Source: Reyranella sp. | Lineage (GTDB): Bacteria; Pseudomonadota; Alphaproteobacteria; Reyranellales; Reyranellaceae | Length of the DNA stretch: 10,615 nt | NCBI GenBank assembly: GCA_016780605.1 | Contig: JADHLS010000104.1 | Coordinates: 1 to 10,615, forward strand | Direction: 5' to 3' | Part shown: positions 1 through 6,457 of the stretch, piece after piece | Layout: each line of letters opens with the position of its first letter | How positions within the stretch are numbered: position 1 is the first letter of the stretch | Position numbers and translations under genes: made by a program | The notes under the pieces: generated by a model | Database searches by the model: none | Told to the model about the DNA's origin: nothing | The model's input: the letters and a program-made list of their open reading frames with translations, nothing else

Positions 1-421
1 TGGCGCCGATGGTGGCCAGCATGGTGAGGCCGTTCTCCAGCGACGTCGTCTCCTCGTCGAGCACCTTCTTGATGGTGCGCGTCAGGAACTCCTGCTCGCC
101 GCCCGTCTCCTCGAGCTTGGCCGCGCCGAACTTGGCATGATGCGCCTGGGCGGCCAGCGAATGCGCCGTCAAATGGCCGAACGGCTCATGCACGCCGTGG
201 CGGCTGAGTTCGTTCTGCACCTGCTCGAGCGAGGTGGCGCTCCAGAAGAAGGTGAGGAACCTGGCGCTGCGCTTCTGGCGCACGACCTGGCTGATGCCCT
301 TGTAGACGATCAGGTACCAGGAGATCGTCGACATGATCGCCAGCACCGCCAGCAGCACCTTGGCGACGATGTCGGACTGCGCGATGAAATGACCGAAACC
401 CAGGGACGATGCGTCACCCAT
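1..421 (-). CDS. exbB: ExbB/TolQ/MotA-family proton channel subunit, partial (C-terminal part beyond left edge)
   Basis: The 140 visible codons give the N-terminal part of an ExbB/TolQ-type inner-membrane protein. Residues about 18-40 form the first membrane helix, with a WYLIVYKG end typical of the family. A charged cytoplasmic region with QVVRQKRSARF follows, and the last visible residues (ENGLTMLATIGA) lead into the conserved second-helix region. ExbB proteins form the pentameric channel that, with ExbD and TonB, uses the proton motive force to energise outer-membrane receptors. The ATG at 421-419 is preceded by GAGG with a 6-nt spacer and overlaps the end of the upstream membrane-protein gene by 8 nt, so the two are probably translationally coupled. 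Its place at the end of an operon headed by a TonB-dependent receptor favours ExbB over TolQ or MotA. exbD and tonB would be expected further left but cannot be seen. Confidence 0.85.
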   Translation of the reverse strand, partial: MGDASSLGFGHFIAQSDIVAKVLLAVLAIMSTISWYLIVYKGISQVVRQKRSARFLTFFWSATSLEQVQNELSRHGVHEPFGHLTAHSLAAQAHHAKFGAAKLEETGGEQEFLTRTIKKVLDEETTSLENGLTMLATIGA

Positions 422-962
422 GATCGGCCTCGTCCCGGGCCTCGCTCTCAGTGACGAGCAGGACCAGCATGAGCATTCCAAGCGCGAGAAACGCGACGGG
501 CGTCGCGAAGTCGAGGCCGGAGAGAATGGCGAAGATCACTGCCAACGCAGCGACATTGGCAACCCCTAGCGGCGTTGCGACGATGCACCAGAGGCCACCA
601 AGCATGCCGGCCAACGCATTCGCGAAAACATCGGCGGCGAAGCGTGCCAGGAACGTCGCAGCTTGCATTTGGGCGACGACCGGTCGGACGAGCGAGGCGA
701 CGCCATCGACGATCGCCTGCGCGGTTGTGACCGCTGCCGCTCCGACTTGGGCGAGCACAAAGCGGGGCAGCCCATCCGGCCGGATCAACCACGCCGAAAC
801 CGCTCGCACCGCAATTGGAAGGGCCGCAAGGGCAAGTCCCGCCACGAGTCCGATCTTCGCGCCCGATACGCCTGCCGCCAGCGAGCCGATGGCCAAGCCA
901 AGGCCGCCATTGACGATCGAGGCCATGATCAAAGTCCGCTCCAATGGACCAGCTGACGACAT
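414..962 (-). CDS. Unknown polytopic inner-membrane protein in the TonB/copper operon
   Basis: I do not recognise this 182-residue protein. It is strongly hydrophobic and rich in Ala, Gly, Leu and Val, with about four to five likely membrane segments (roughly residues 11-32, 36-60, 112-135, 136-152 and 154-173), and ends in a charged tail (ESEARDEADHG). It has no obvious signal peptide, catalytic motif or metal-binding cluster; there is a single Cys in the GGLWCIV segment. The ATG at 962-960 was chosen because GAGG, overlapping the stop of the copper chaperone gene, sits 5 nt upstream; an upstream in-frame extension would run into that gene. The gap to the chaperone gene is 7 nt, and the 3' end overlaps exbB by 8 nt. 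Position between a periplasmic chaperone and ExbB suggests a membrane partner of the uptake system, perhaps a transporter or accessory subunit, but this is inference. Confidence 0.8.
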   Translation of the reverse strand: MSSAGPLERTLIMASIVNGGLGLAIGSLAAGVSGAKIGLVAGLALAALPIAVRAVSAWLIRPDGLPRFVLAQVGAAAVTTAQAIVDGVASLVRPVVAQMQAATFLARFAADVFANALAGMLGGLWCIVATPLGVANVAALAVIFAILSGLDFATPVAFLALGMLMLVLLVTESEARDEADHG

Positions 963-969
963 CGGAGCC

Positions 970-1443
970 TCAGTGCTTGGCTTGGCCAGGCTGCGCGCCC
1001 ATCGCCTGGACGAGCAAGTCGATGTCGATGCTGCCGGCCTTCTCAAACACCAGCGTGGCCGGCACCTTGGCGTCCTTGGCGAAGGGCGCCTTCAGTCCCA
1101 TGAACATGATGTGATAGCCGCCGGGCTTCAGCTCGACGGTGGCGCCTGGCGCAATCTCGAGGCCCTTCTCGACCTCCCGCATGCGCATGACGTTGCCGTC
1201 CATCTTCATCTCGTGGACCTCGGCTTTGTCGGAGGCGGCGCTCTTGACCGCGATCAGCCGGTCGGCCGTCGTGCCCTTGTTGGTGATGACGAGAAAGCCG
1301 CCGGCCGATTGCGCGGAGGGTGGCGTGGCCCGCGACCACGGCTGGCTGATCTCGAGACTGCCGAGCTTGTAGTCCTGTGCTTGGGCACTCGTAGCGAGGA
1401 CCGCAAGGGCGGCGGCAAGAACGGCGCGACGAATGAGCATCAT
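970..1443 (-). CDS. Periplasmic PCu(A)C-type copper chaperone
   Basis: The 157-residue product has a signal peptide ending near residue 22 (ATSAQA) and a PCu(A)C (DUF461) domain. The family binds Cu(I) with two His and two Met residues and passes it on, for example to cytochrome c oxidase. The visible ligand set is His77 (VHEM), Met88 (VMRM), and His111/Met113 (GGYHIMFM), close to the family's H...M...HxM spacing, with one residue more than usual between Met88 and His111 by my count. The ELKPGGYHIMFMGL block is a hallmark of the family. Two adjacent ATGs occur at 1443 and 1440; AGGAG at 1452-1448 lies 4 and 7 nt from them, so 1440 is equally possible. A TTG at 1455 overlaps the ribosome site and is unlikely. 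The gene follows the thioredoxin-like gene after 8 nt. It gives the strongest evidence that the operon concerns copper. Confidence 0.92.
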   Translation of the reverse strand: MMLIRRAVLAAALAVLATSAQAQDYKLGSLEISQPWSRATPPSAQSAGGFLVITNKGTTADRLIAVKSAASDKAEVHEMKMDGNVMRMREVEKGLEIAPGATVELKPGGYHIMFMGLKAPFAKDAKVPATLVFEKAGSIDIDLLVQAMGAQPGQAKH

Positions 1444-1451
1444 GAGACTCC

Positions 1452-1943
1452 TCAATGGCTGGGCTTGGCCTGGGCATCGAGCCAGGCTTGGACTTGGGAG
1501 AGATCGGCGACACCTGCCAGGACCGTGGCCTTGCCGTCGCGATCGATCATCACGGTGCGCGGCAGCTCGCCGGCCCAGGCCGGATCGATCTCGTAGCGCA
1601 GGCGTTCGTAAAAGCGGTCGGTGAAGCTCCAGCTCTCGCTGCTGCCGAGGCCCGCCTTGGCGAGCGTCGCGGCGACGCGTTCGGGGTCCTGCGGCAGGGG
1701 GTCGGCCGCGACCAGCACCAGCTTGAGATCAGGCCGCCTGGCCGAGAGCTCGCCCCAATGCGGCAGCTCGACGAGGCAGGGGCCGCAGGTCAGGCCCCAG
1801 AGATGGATGACCGTCGGCTGGCCGGCATGGCCCGCGCGCAGCTTGGCCCAGCTGCCGCGCTCGAAGGGCTGGGGCTCGCCCGCCTGGGCGGTGCCGAGCG
1901 AGGCGAGCGCCACCAGCAGGGCGATAAGGATCGACAGTCTCAT
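1452..1943 (-). CDS. TlpA/redoxin-family periplasmic thiol-disulfide protein
   Basis: The 163-residue protein has a signal peptide cleaved near AQA (residues 19-21) and a thioredoxin fold. The active site is CGPC at residues 53-56 in the context HLWGLTCGPCLVELPHW, and the later LPRTVMIDRDGK segment carries the expected cis-proline loop. Such proteins reduce or exchange disulfides in the periplasm, often in cytochrome or copper-site maturation. The residue just before CGPC is Thr rather than the usual Trp. The ATG at 1943-1941 shares ATGA with the stop of the BNR-protein gene, a 4-nt overlap that implies translational coupling. With a copper chaperone directly downstream and Cys-rich partners upstream, a likely role is keeping metal-binding cysteines of the operon's proteins, or of a cuproenzyme, reduced. 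That target is inferred. Confidence 0.88.
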   Translation of the reverse strand: MRLSILIALLVALASLGTAQAGEPQPFERGSWAKLRAGHAGQPTVIHLWGLTCGPCLVELPHWGELSARRPDLKLVLVAADPLPQDPERVAATLAKAGLGSSESWSFTDRFYERLRYEIDPAWAGELPRTVMIDRDGKATVLAGVADLSQVQAWLDAQAKPSH

Positions 1944-3121
1944 GGCTGGTCTCCCAACGGGATCAAGCGGTAGCCCTCGTTCTTCGTGAGCCACGAGAGA
2001 TAGGTATGCAGCCTGTCGGCGACCAGCAGCGGATGATCCGACGCGTCCTCGGTCTCGGCGACCGTACGCGCGTCGCTCCAGTTCCGGCCGCTGTCGTGGC
2101 TCACCTGCCAGCGCACGACGACCTTGTTGCCGTCGAATTCCTTCCACACGAGATGCAGGGCCGGACCGTTGGCCAGCAGATAGGGGCGGGACGGCTGGCG
2201 ATCCGGCTTGGACAGTGGCCGCGGCGCCGAATAGGCGGCGTCGGCGGAATCGGCACGCGCATAGAACAGGCCCTTGCGTGCCGCGCCATCGGTGAACCAG
2301 GCGACGTGATAGGAGCCGTCGGGCGCGATGGCGAGGCTGGGGCCGTGGTGCGGGCAAGCTTCGATCTTCCAGTCGTCGACGCTCACGCGCTGCACTGGCC
2401 CCGGCGTCGCAGGATCGCGGAAGGTGATCACGCCGTGGTCGCGCACCGAGCCTGGGAAGATGTTGCGGAACACCACGGCCGGCCGCGCGGCACCTGCGAA
2501 GGCGACGCCCAGCCGGCAGCATTCGCAGGTGTTGTCGAGGGCGATCGAGGTGGGACCAAAGTCCGCCTCGCCATCCTCCCAGGCATAGGCCAATGCAGCG
2601 CCCGCGTAGGTCTTGCCAGCCGCGCGTGCCTTCGCGACGTTGCGCTTGTCGAGCCATGTGGCGAAGACGCGGCCCGACGGATCGACGGCTGCAGTCTCGA
2701 AACGCTGGCTGGTCCCATCGGCGGTGATCGGCCTTGGCCGCGTGAACGTAACGCCGCCGTCGGTCGAGCGGGCGTAGAACGCCCGCCCGTTGAAGTTCTT
2801 GTCCTGGAAGATGCCGAAGGTGACGACCAGGCCGCCCTTGGGATCGACCGCGATACGCGCCCGCGCATCGGGGCCCCAGTCGAGGTTCATGGGCTCGGGC
2901 GTGACCATGACCGGACTCGAGAAGGTCTTGCCGAGGTCGCTCGAGCGCAGGACGGCGACGCGGTCGACCATCGGTCGCACCAGCCACAGCGTGCCGTCCG
3001 CGGCAAAAGCCGGCGCGGCGGTGAAGGCCTCGGGCGCGGCGCCTGGCTTGGCGTGCTGATGCTGGGCGCTTGCCGTGGACGCCAGCACGACGAGCGCAGC
3101 AAACGGAACAAGGATGCGCAT
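1940..3121 (-). CDS. Exported BNR/sialidase-fold protein with CECC and CPHHG motifs
   Basis: The 393-residue protein starts with a signal peptide (cleavage likely after ASA, residue 19), giving a mature N terminus with HQH. Three Asp-box (BNR) motifs are visible: SSDLGKTF at 60-67, STDGGVTF at 119-126 and SHDSGRNW at 341-348, which points to a sialidase-like beta-propeller. Two unusual Cys/His clusters stand out: CECC at 199-202 and CPHHG at 256-260. I do not see the set of arginines that would support true sialidase activity, so an automatic 'exo-alpha-sialidase' label should be treated as fold only. The clusters suggest metal or redox chemistry, fitting the TlpA-like and copper-chaperone genes that follow. 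The ATG at 3121-3119 shares one base with the receptor's TGA (TGATG), which fixes the start. Location is probably periplasmic. Function is otherwise unknown. Confidence 0.85.
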   Translation of the reverse strand: MRILVPFAALVVLASTASAQHQHAKPGAAPEAFTAAPAFAADGTLWLVRPMVDRVAVLRSSDLGKTFSSPVMVTPEPMNLDWGPDARARIAVDPKGGLVVTFGIFQDKNFNGRAFYARSTDGGVTFTRPRPITADGTSQRFETAAVDPSGRVFATWLDKRNVAKARAAGKTYAGAALAYAWEDGEADFGPTSIALDNTCECCRLGVAFAGAARPAVVFRNIFPGSVRDHGVITFRDPATPGPVQRVSVDDWKIEACPHHGPSLAIAPDGSYHVAWFTDGAARKGLFYARADSADAAYSAPRPLSKPDRQPSRPYLLANGPALHLVWKEFDGNKVVVRWQVSHDSGRNWSDARTVAETEDASDHPLLVADRLHTYLSWLTKNEGYRLIPLGDQP

Positions 3122-5316
3122 CAGAACCTCACTCTCAGGCCGGCGATGGCAGTCAGCGGCATGCCGAGCTGCGGGATGGACGTCGTGCTGACGGTCGATC
3201 CTTCGAACGACGTCAGGCTGTAGCCTGACGCCAGGAACTGGACGTTGGTCAGGTTCTGGATACTGCCATAAACGTCGACGTCCTTGGCAGGCGACCACCT
3301 GACGCCGAGGTCGATCAGGGTGGCGCCGTCGTTCAATTGCGTGTGACCGGTGTCGTTCCAGTACTGCGGGAACGACTTCATCGTGGCCGTCAGCACCAGG
3401 GTCTCGATCGGCCGGAACTCGACGCCGGCCGTGATCATGTAATTCGGCACCTGGCCCAGCTGGACGCCCGTGCGCTCCAGCGTCGGGTTGGTCGAGCTGG
3501 TGAGATAGGCGACGGTGTTGGTGTAGCTCGCCATGAGCTTGACCTTCTCGATCGGTTGCCAGGTGCCGATCAGCTCGAAGCCCTGGAAGGCGGCGTTGCC
3601 GACGTTCTGGTACTGGCGGATCGTGGTGAAGGCGGGGCTCAGCCCCGCCGCCGTGATGAAGGGCGCGGCGCAGGCCGGGCTGGTGTTGCAGACCGTCACG
3701 AAGTCGATGAAGTTGTTGAGGTTGTTGTTGAAATACGTGCCCGACAGGGTGACTCCCTTCCACTCGAAGTCGATGCCGACCTCCTGGCCGAAATTGGTCA
3801 TCGGCTGCAGGTTGGGATTGGTCGCCGTGAACGACGTGCCGCTGGCGAAGCTGCGGTACATCTGGTTCATGCCCGGCGCCGAGAAGTTGCGGTAGATCGC
3901 GCCGCGTACCGTCACCTCGTCGCTGGCGTAGAACTTCAGGCCGACGCGCGGGTCGAAGCTCGAGGCGCTGGTGTTGGGCACGACGTTGAGAGTGCTGGAG
4001 TTCTGGGTCAGCACGCTGGCGTTCAGGGCCTGCCAGAAGTCGCCGCGCACGCCCACGGTGATGTCGACCGGCACGATGCCAAGGCGGTACGTGCCCTGGC
4101 CGAACACGCCCTGGAAGCGGTGCTCGCCGTTGGTGACGAAGGTCGTCGGGTTTGCCGTCGCGCTGGCATAGAGGCTGTTGTAATCGGTGATGAGCGTGCG
4201 TCGCCCATCGACACCGACCTTGATGTCGCGCAAGGGGCCGTAGTTCGCCTCATAGAAGATCGATCCGCCCTGGTCGGCACTTGGTGACGCTTCGATCTGG
4301 CTGACGAACTGATTGAGGAAGCCCGTGCTGTTCAGCGTGTAGCTGCCGCTGCCCACGTTGATCGTGCCGAACGAGCCGCTGGCGATCCAGCCGCTGGCGT
4401 TGATCGAGGACTGATCGTCGATCTGGTAGCTGCCGCCGGCCAGCAGGCGGTAGGTCGACCAGCTGTTGTGCGCGAAGGCCCACACCAGGCCGTCCTCGTA
4501 GGTCTGGTTCCAGTAGGCCTTGGCGAACAGCTTCAGCTTGTCGCTTGGCGTCGCGTAGACGCTGGCGGCGACGTTGTCGGCCTTCGAGGCGGTCGGCACC
4601 AGGTTGGCGTTCTGGTACTGCGCGGGCGTGAGGTTGTAGCCCGAGCTCTGGGCGTGGTTGTAGCTCGCCCCCATCCTGACCTTGTCGTTGATGACGTAAC
4701 TGCCCGCCGCCTCGGCGGTGGAGGTATTGTAGCTGCCGTAGCTGGCATCGGCCGAGACTCCGGTCTTGGTCGGCTCGCGAGTGACGATGTTGATCACGCC
4801 GCCCATCGCCATGTTGCCCCACAGGCTGGTGGCGCCGCCGCCGCGAATGACCTCGATGCGATCGACCGAGTTCTTGGGGATGGTGCTCCAGTTGATGGTG
4901 CGGAAGTAGGGATCGTTGATCGGCACGCCGTCGACCATCACCAGCGTGTTGATGGTGGTGCTGGTCCCGAAGCCGCGGATGTTGACCGGCTGCGCCGTCG
5001 GATGGAGCTGGCCGGTCGGGATGTTGGGCAGCCAGACGCCCGGGATGCGGTTGACGATCTGGTCGACGCCGGTCTCCGGCGCCGCCTGGATCTGCTCGCG
5101 TGTCATCAGCGTGGTGCTGACGTCGAGCTTGTCGAGCGCCGAGCCGCGGCCCGCCGTGACCGTGATCGGCGGCAGATTGGCGGGCGCCGGCGATGGCGCT
5201 GGTTGCGCCGTCTGCCCGGGCTGGGCAGGCGGCGGCGTGTCTTGTGCCTTGGCCAGCGCCGGAATCAGCGCCAAGCCGGCGAATGCGGCGAACGTCGCCG
5301 CGCGAACGGAAAACAT
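3121..5316 (-). CDS. TonB-dependent outer-membrane receptor, candidate copper or metallophore receptor
   Basis: The 731-residue protein has the full layout of the family: signal peptide cleaved near residue 24 (AKA), a Pro-rich linker (26-50), a TonB box ITVTA at 51-55, a plug domain at about 60-180 with VNIRGFG, VMVDGVPIND, VDRIEVIRGG and GGVINIVTREP, and a beta-barrel ending in a terminal Phe (GLRVRF). It binds a ligand outside the cell and imports it using TonB-ExbBD energy. The only two cysteines, Cys543 and Cys549, lie in one loop (CNTSPAC). The usual barrel motif appears as FSAPGMNQMYR, and WGNMAMGG in the plug carries two Met. The ATG at 5316 is chosen over an in-frame TTG at 5322 because GGGGAG lies 6 nt before it. 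It heads a tight six-gene run including an ExbB gene. Substrate is unproven; copper is suggested by the neighbours, with siderophore or cobalamin uptake the main alternatives. Confidence 0.93.
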   Translation of the reverse strand: MFSVRAATFAAFAGLALIPALAKAQDTPPPAQPGQTAQPAPSPAPANLPPITVTAGRGSALDKLDVSTTLMTREQIQAAPETGVDQIVNRIPGVWLPNIPTGQLHPTAQPVNIRGFGTSTTINTLVMVDGVPINDPYFRTINWSTIPKNSVDRIEVIRGGGATSLWGNMAMGGVINIVTREPTKTGVSADASYGSYNTSTAEAAGSYVINDKVRMGASYNHAQSSGYNLTPAQYQNANLVPTASKADNVAASVYATPSDKLKLFAKAYWNQTYEDGLVWAFAHNSWSTYRLLAGGSYQIDDQSSINASGWIASGSFGTINVGSGSYTLNSTGFLNQFVSQIEASPSADQGGSIFYEANYGPLRDIKVGVDGRRTLITDYNSLYASATANPTTFVTNGEHRFQGVFGQGTYRLGIVPVDITVGVRGDFWQALNASVLTQNSSTLNVVPNTSASSFDPRVGLKFYASDEVTVRGAIYRNFSAPGMNQMYRSFASGTSFTATNPNLQPMTNFGQEVGIDFEWKGVTLSGTYFNNNLNNFIDFVTVCNTSPACAAPFITAAGLSPAFTTIRQYQNVGNAAFQGFELIGTWQPIEKVKLMASYTNTVAYLTSSTNPTLERTGVQLGQVPNYMITAGVEFRPIETLVLTATMKSFPQYWNDTGHTQLNDGATLIDLGVRWSPAKDVDVYGSIQNLTNVQFLASGYSLTSFEGSTVSTTSIPQLGMPLTAIAGLRVRF

Positions 5317-5322
5317 GAACAA

Positions 5323-5328
5323 CTCCCC
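5323..5328 (-). promoter_or_regulatory. Ribosome binding site of the TonB-dependent receptor gene
   Basis: GGGGAG on the minus strand, 6 nt before the ATG at 5316-5314. It decides the start, because an in-frame TTG at 5322-5320 directly abuts it and would have no spacer. Confidence 0.7.
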
Positions 5329-5343
5329 ACAGTGACAAACGAA

Positions 5344-5367
5344 CGCGACGCGTGGAGACGCGTCGCG
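5344..5367. terminator. Perfect 10-bp stem-loop between the DUF2946-like gene and the receptor gene
   Basis: CGCGACGCGT at 5344-5353 and its exact reverse complement at 5358-5367 enclose a 4-nt loop. In the minus-strand transcript the stem lies 10 bases past the stop of the small upstream gene and is followed by a moderately U-rich stretch (UUCGUUUGU), then the receptor's ribosome site. It could be a weak terminator or attenuator that lowers read-through into the receptor operon, or a stem that protects or separates the two parts of one message. The tail is not a clean run of U, so strong termination is uncertain. Confidence 0.5.
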
Positions 5368-5377
5368 GCTTCAGGTG

Positions 5378-5770
5378 TCAGGCGAGGAAGGGTGGGGCGC
5401 GGGGTTGGCTCGGTCCGTCGCGAATGCTGACAGGCGTGAGCGCCTGCGCTGTCTCGAGCGGCCGAACCGTGACGGCCGGACGGTCGATTGCGACGAAAGC
5501 GGCAGATGGTTCGGCAAGCGTCGGCGCGTGGGCAAGACCCAGGCAGCATTCGTGTGGCGCGGCGGTCGACGCCGGACGGTGGTCGTCCTGCTGCTGGCCG
5601 TCGCCCTTCGGAAGGCTCGGTAGGCACATCGCCGTCCACAGCGTGGACGGTGACCCGTCGCGCATCAGGGCGGCGTGGGCCAGCGGCTGCAGGAAATTGA
5701 GCGTGATCGCAAACAGCGCCGCAGCCCATGCCGCCGCACGCCAGCCCGGGTCGGAGCGTCTGCGATTCAT
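5378..5770 (-). CDS. Small exported Cys/His protein, DUF2946-like, upstream of the TonB receptor
   Basis: The 130-residue product has an Arg-rich N terminus and one hydrophobic segment (about 12-35) that is either a signal peptide or a membrane anchor. Candidate metal ligands follow: Cys49 (AMCLP), His64, His73, Cys75-Cys76 (HECC) and His81. This layout, a short protein with a hydrophobic start and a late His/Cys cluster, resembles the DUF2946 family, whose members often neighbour metal-related TonB receptor genes; I recognise it by pattern only. The C-terminal third is Pro-rich and poorly structured. The ATG at 5770-5768 has no clear Shine-Dalgarno sequence, so the start is less sure than for its neighbours. 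The receptor ATG lies 61 nt downstream, after a stem-loop. A role in binding or sensing copper at the periplasmic face is inferred. Confidence 0.65.
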   Translation of the reverse strand: MNRRRSDPGWRAAAWAAALFAITLNFLQPLAHAALMRDGSPSTLWTAMCLPSLPKGDGQQQDDHRPASTAAPHECCLGLAHAPTLAEPSAAFVAIDRPAVTVRPLETAQALTPVSIRDGPSQPRAPPFLA

Positions 5771-5818
5771 GGTGGAAGTAAGGCACGAAGATCGCTCGGA
5801 TGGAAGCGGCGTGTTGTC

Positions 5819-6376
5819 CTAGGCCGTCTCTTTGCCAAACGTCTCCTTGGCGGCAGCAAGGATTTCCCGCGCCAGCGCCGGATCGCCGACGGCGCGGGAG
5901 AGCGTCAGCGCGCCGACCATGCCGGCATAGGCCACGATGGCCCGCCGCCGCCGGCCGGCCGCCGTGCCACGCTTCAGCAGCTCGGCGATGCGGTCGATCT
6001 GCCGCGCGATGCCGGCGGTCAACACCTTGCGCTCCGAACCGCTGCGGCGGGCGAAATCGCTGCCCAGGGCCGCGACCGGACAGCCATTGGCGCGGTCGGC
6101 CCGATGGCGCGGCGAGAGGTAACTTTCGGCGAGCTCGCCGAGACTCGTCAGGCGGTTCTGCACGGCGCGGCTGCGCTCGATGGCGAGCTGCGTCGCCTCG
6201 GCCGCCAGCGCATCCTTCGAGGCGAAGTGACCGTAGAAGCCGCCATGCGTCAGCCCCGCCTCCTTCATGATGGCGTCGACGCCGACGCCGTCGAGGCCCT
6301 TGTCGCGGAACAGGCGCGATGCCGCCTCGACGATGCGCTCGCGGTTCTCGGCCGCCTCTTGCCGGCTCACCCGCAT
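5819..6376 (-). CDS. TetR/AcrR-family transcriptional repressor
   Basis: The 185-residue protein has an N-terminal TetR DNA-binding domain: the first helix around residues 9-27 (ERIVEAASRLFRDKG), and the helix-turn-helix at about 31-50 ending in the typical AGLTHGGFYGHFASKDAL. The ligand-binding half contains GCPVAAL, with Cys99 the only cysteine, a motif I associate with a branch of TetR regulators. AGGAGG stands 5 nt before the ATG at 6376-6374; the upstream in-frame ATGs lie in the operator region and are not used in this call. The gene is divergent from a short-chain dehydrogenase gene and separated by 93 bp holding palindromic operator-like sites, so it most likely represses both itself and that dehydrogenase. 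The inducer is unknown. The DUF2946-like gene follows 48 nt downstream on the same strand, so read-through into the metal-uptake genes is possible. Confidence 0.92.
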   Translation of the reverse strand: MRVSRQEAAENRERIVEAASRLFRDKGLDGVGVDAIMKEAGLTHGGFYGHFASKDALAAEATQLAIERSRAVQNRLTSLGELAESYLSPRHRADRANGCPVAALGSDFARRSGSERKVLTAGIARQIDRIAELLKRGTAAGRRRRAIVAYAGMVGALTLSRAVGDPALAREILAAAKETFGKETA

Positions 6377-6403
6377 GAAAACCTCCTGGGACACCCCGAG
6401 AAA

Positions 6404-6431
6404 TTTATATATGACGATCGTCATCAAACAA
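6404..6431 (-). promoter_or_regulatory. Predicted sigma-70 promoter of the tetR-family gene
   Basis: On the minus strand TTGTTT (6431-6426) and TATAAA (6409-6404) are separated by 16 bp. The 14-bp palindrome at 6411-6424 fills the spacer, so a bound repressor would block polymerase. The implied leader before the ATG at 6376 is about 20 nt. Confidence 0.55.
6411..6424. promoter_or_regulatory. Probable TetR operator O1, perfect 14-bp palindrome
   Basis: ATGACGATCGTCAT is its own reverse complement. It lies in an AT-rich stretch between the divergent repressor and dehydrogenase genes and within the predicted repressor promoter. Size and symmetry fit a TetR dimer site. The protein-DNA pairing is inferred from position. 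Confidence 0.7.
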
Positions 6432-6436
6432 ATTAA

Positions 6437-6450
6437 ATGATGCTCGTCAT
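6437..6450. promoter_or_regulatory. Second operator-like site O2
   Basis: ATGATGCTCGTCAT matches the perfect palindrome at 12 of 14 positions and starts 26 bp after it. It sits between O1 and the dehydrogenase start, where binding would affect transcription of the plus-strand gene. Confidence 0.5.
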
Positions 6451-6457
6451 TTATTCA

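Noticed and set aside
451..1596. Long plus-strand open frame of 381 codons opposite the membrane-protein and chaperone genes
   Set aside because: The minus strand here carries clear signal peptides, a PCu(A)C domain and coupled starts. The plus-strand product is low-complexity and lacks family motifs, as expected for antisense frames in GC-rich DNA.
2006..3223. Plus-strand open frame of 405 codons opposite the BNR protein gene
   Set aside because: It is rich in Arg, Gly and Asp without recognisable domains, and the opposite strand has three Asp-box motifs and a signal peptide.
4468..5430. Plus-strand open frame of 320 codons opposite the TonB receptor
   Set aside because: It mirrors the plug domain of a convincing receptor gene and has no motif of its own.
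5265..5786. Alternative minus-strand frame of 173 codons covering the DUF2946-like gene
   Set aside because: It overlaps the receptor's signal-peptide region and gives an Arg/Pro-rich product, while the chosen frame has a hydrophobic segment followed by an ordered His/Cys cluster.
6377..6436. Upstream in-frame start codons giving a longer TetR protein (start at 6427)
   Set aside because: The extension would lie over the palindromic operator and predicted promoter, and AGGAGG is correctly spaced only for the ATG at 6376.
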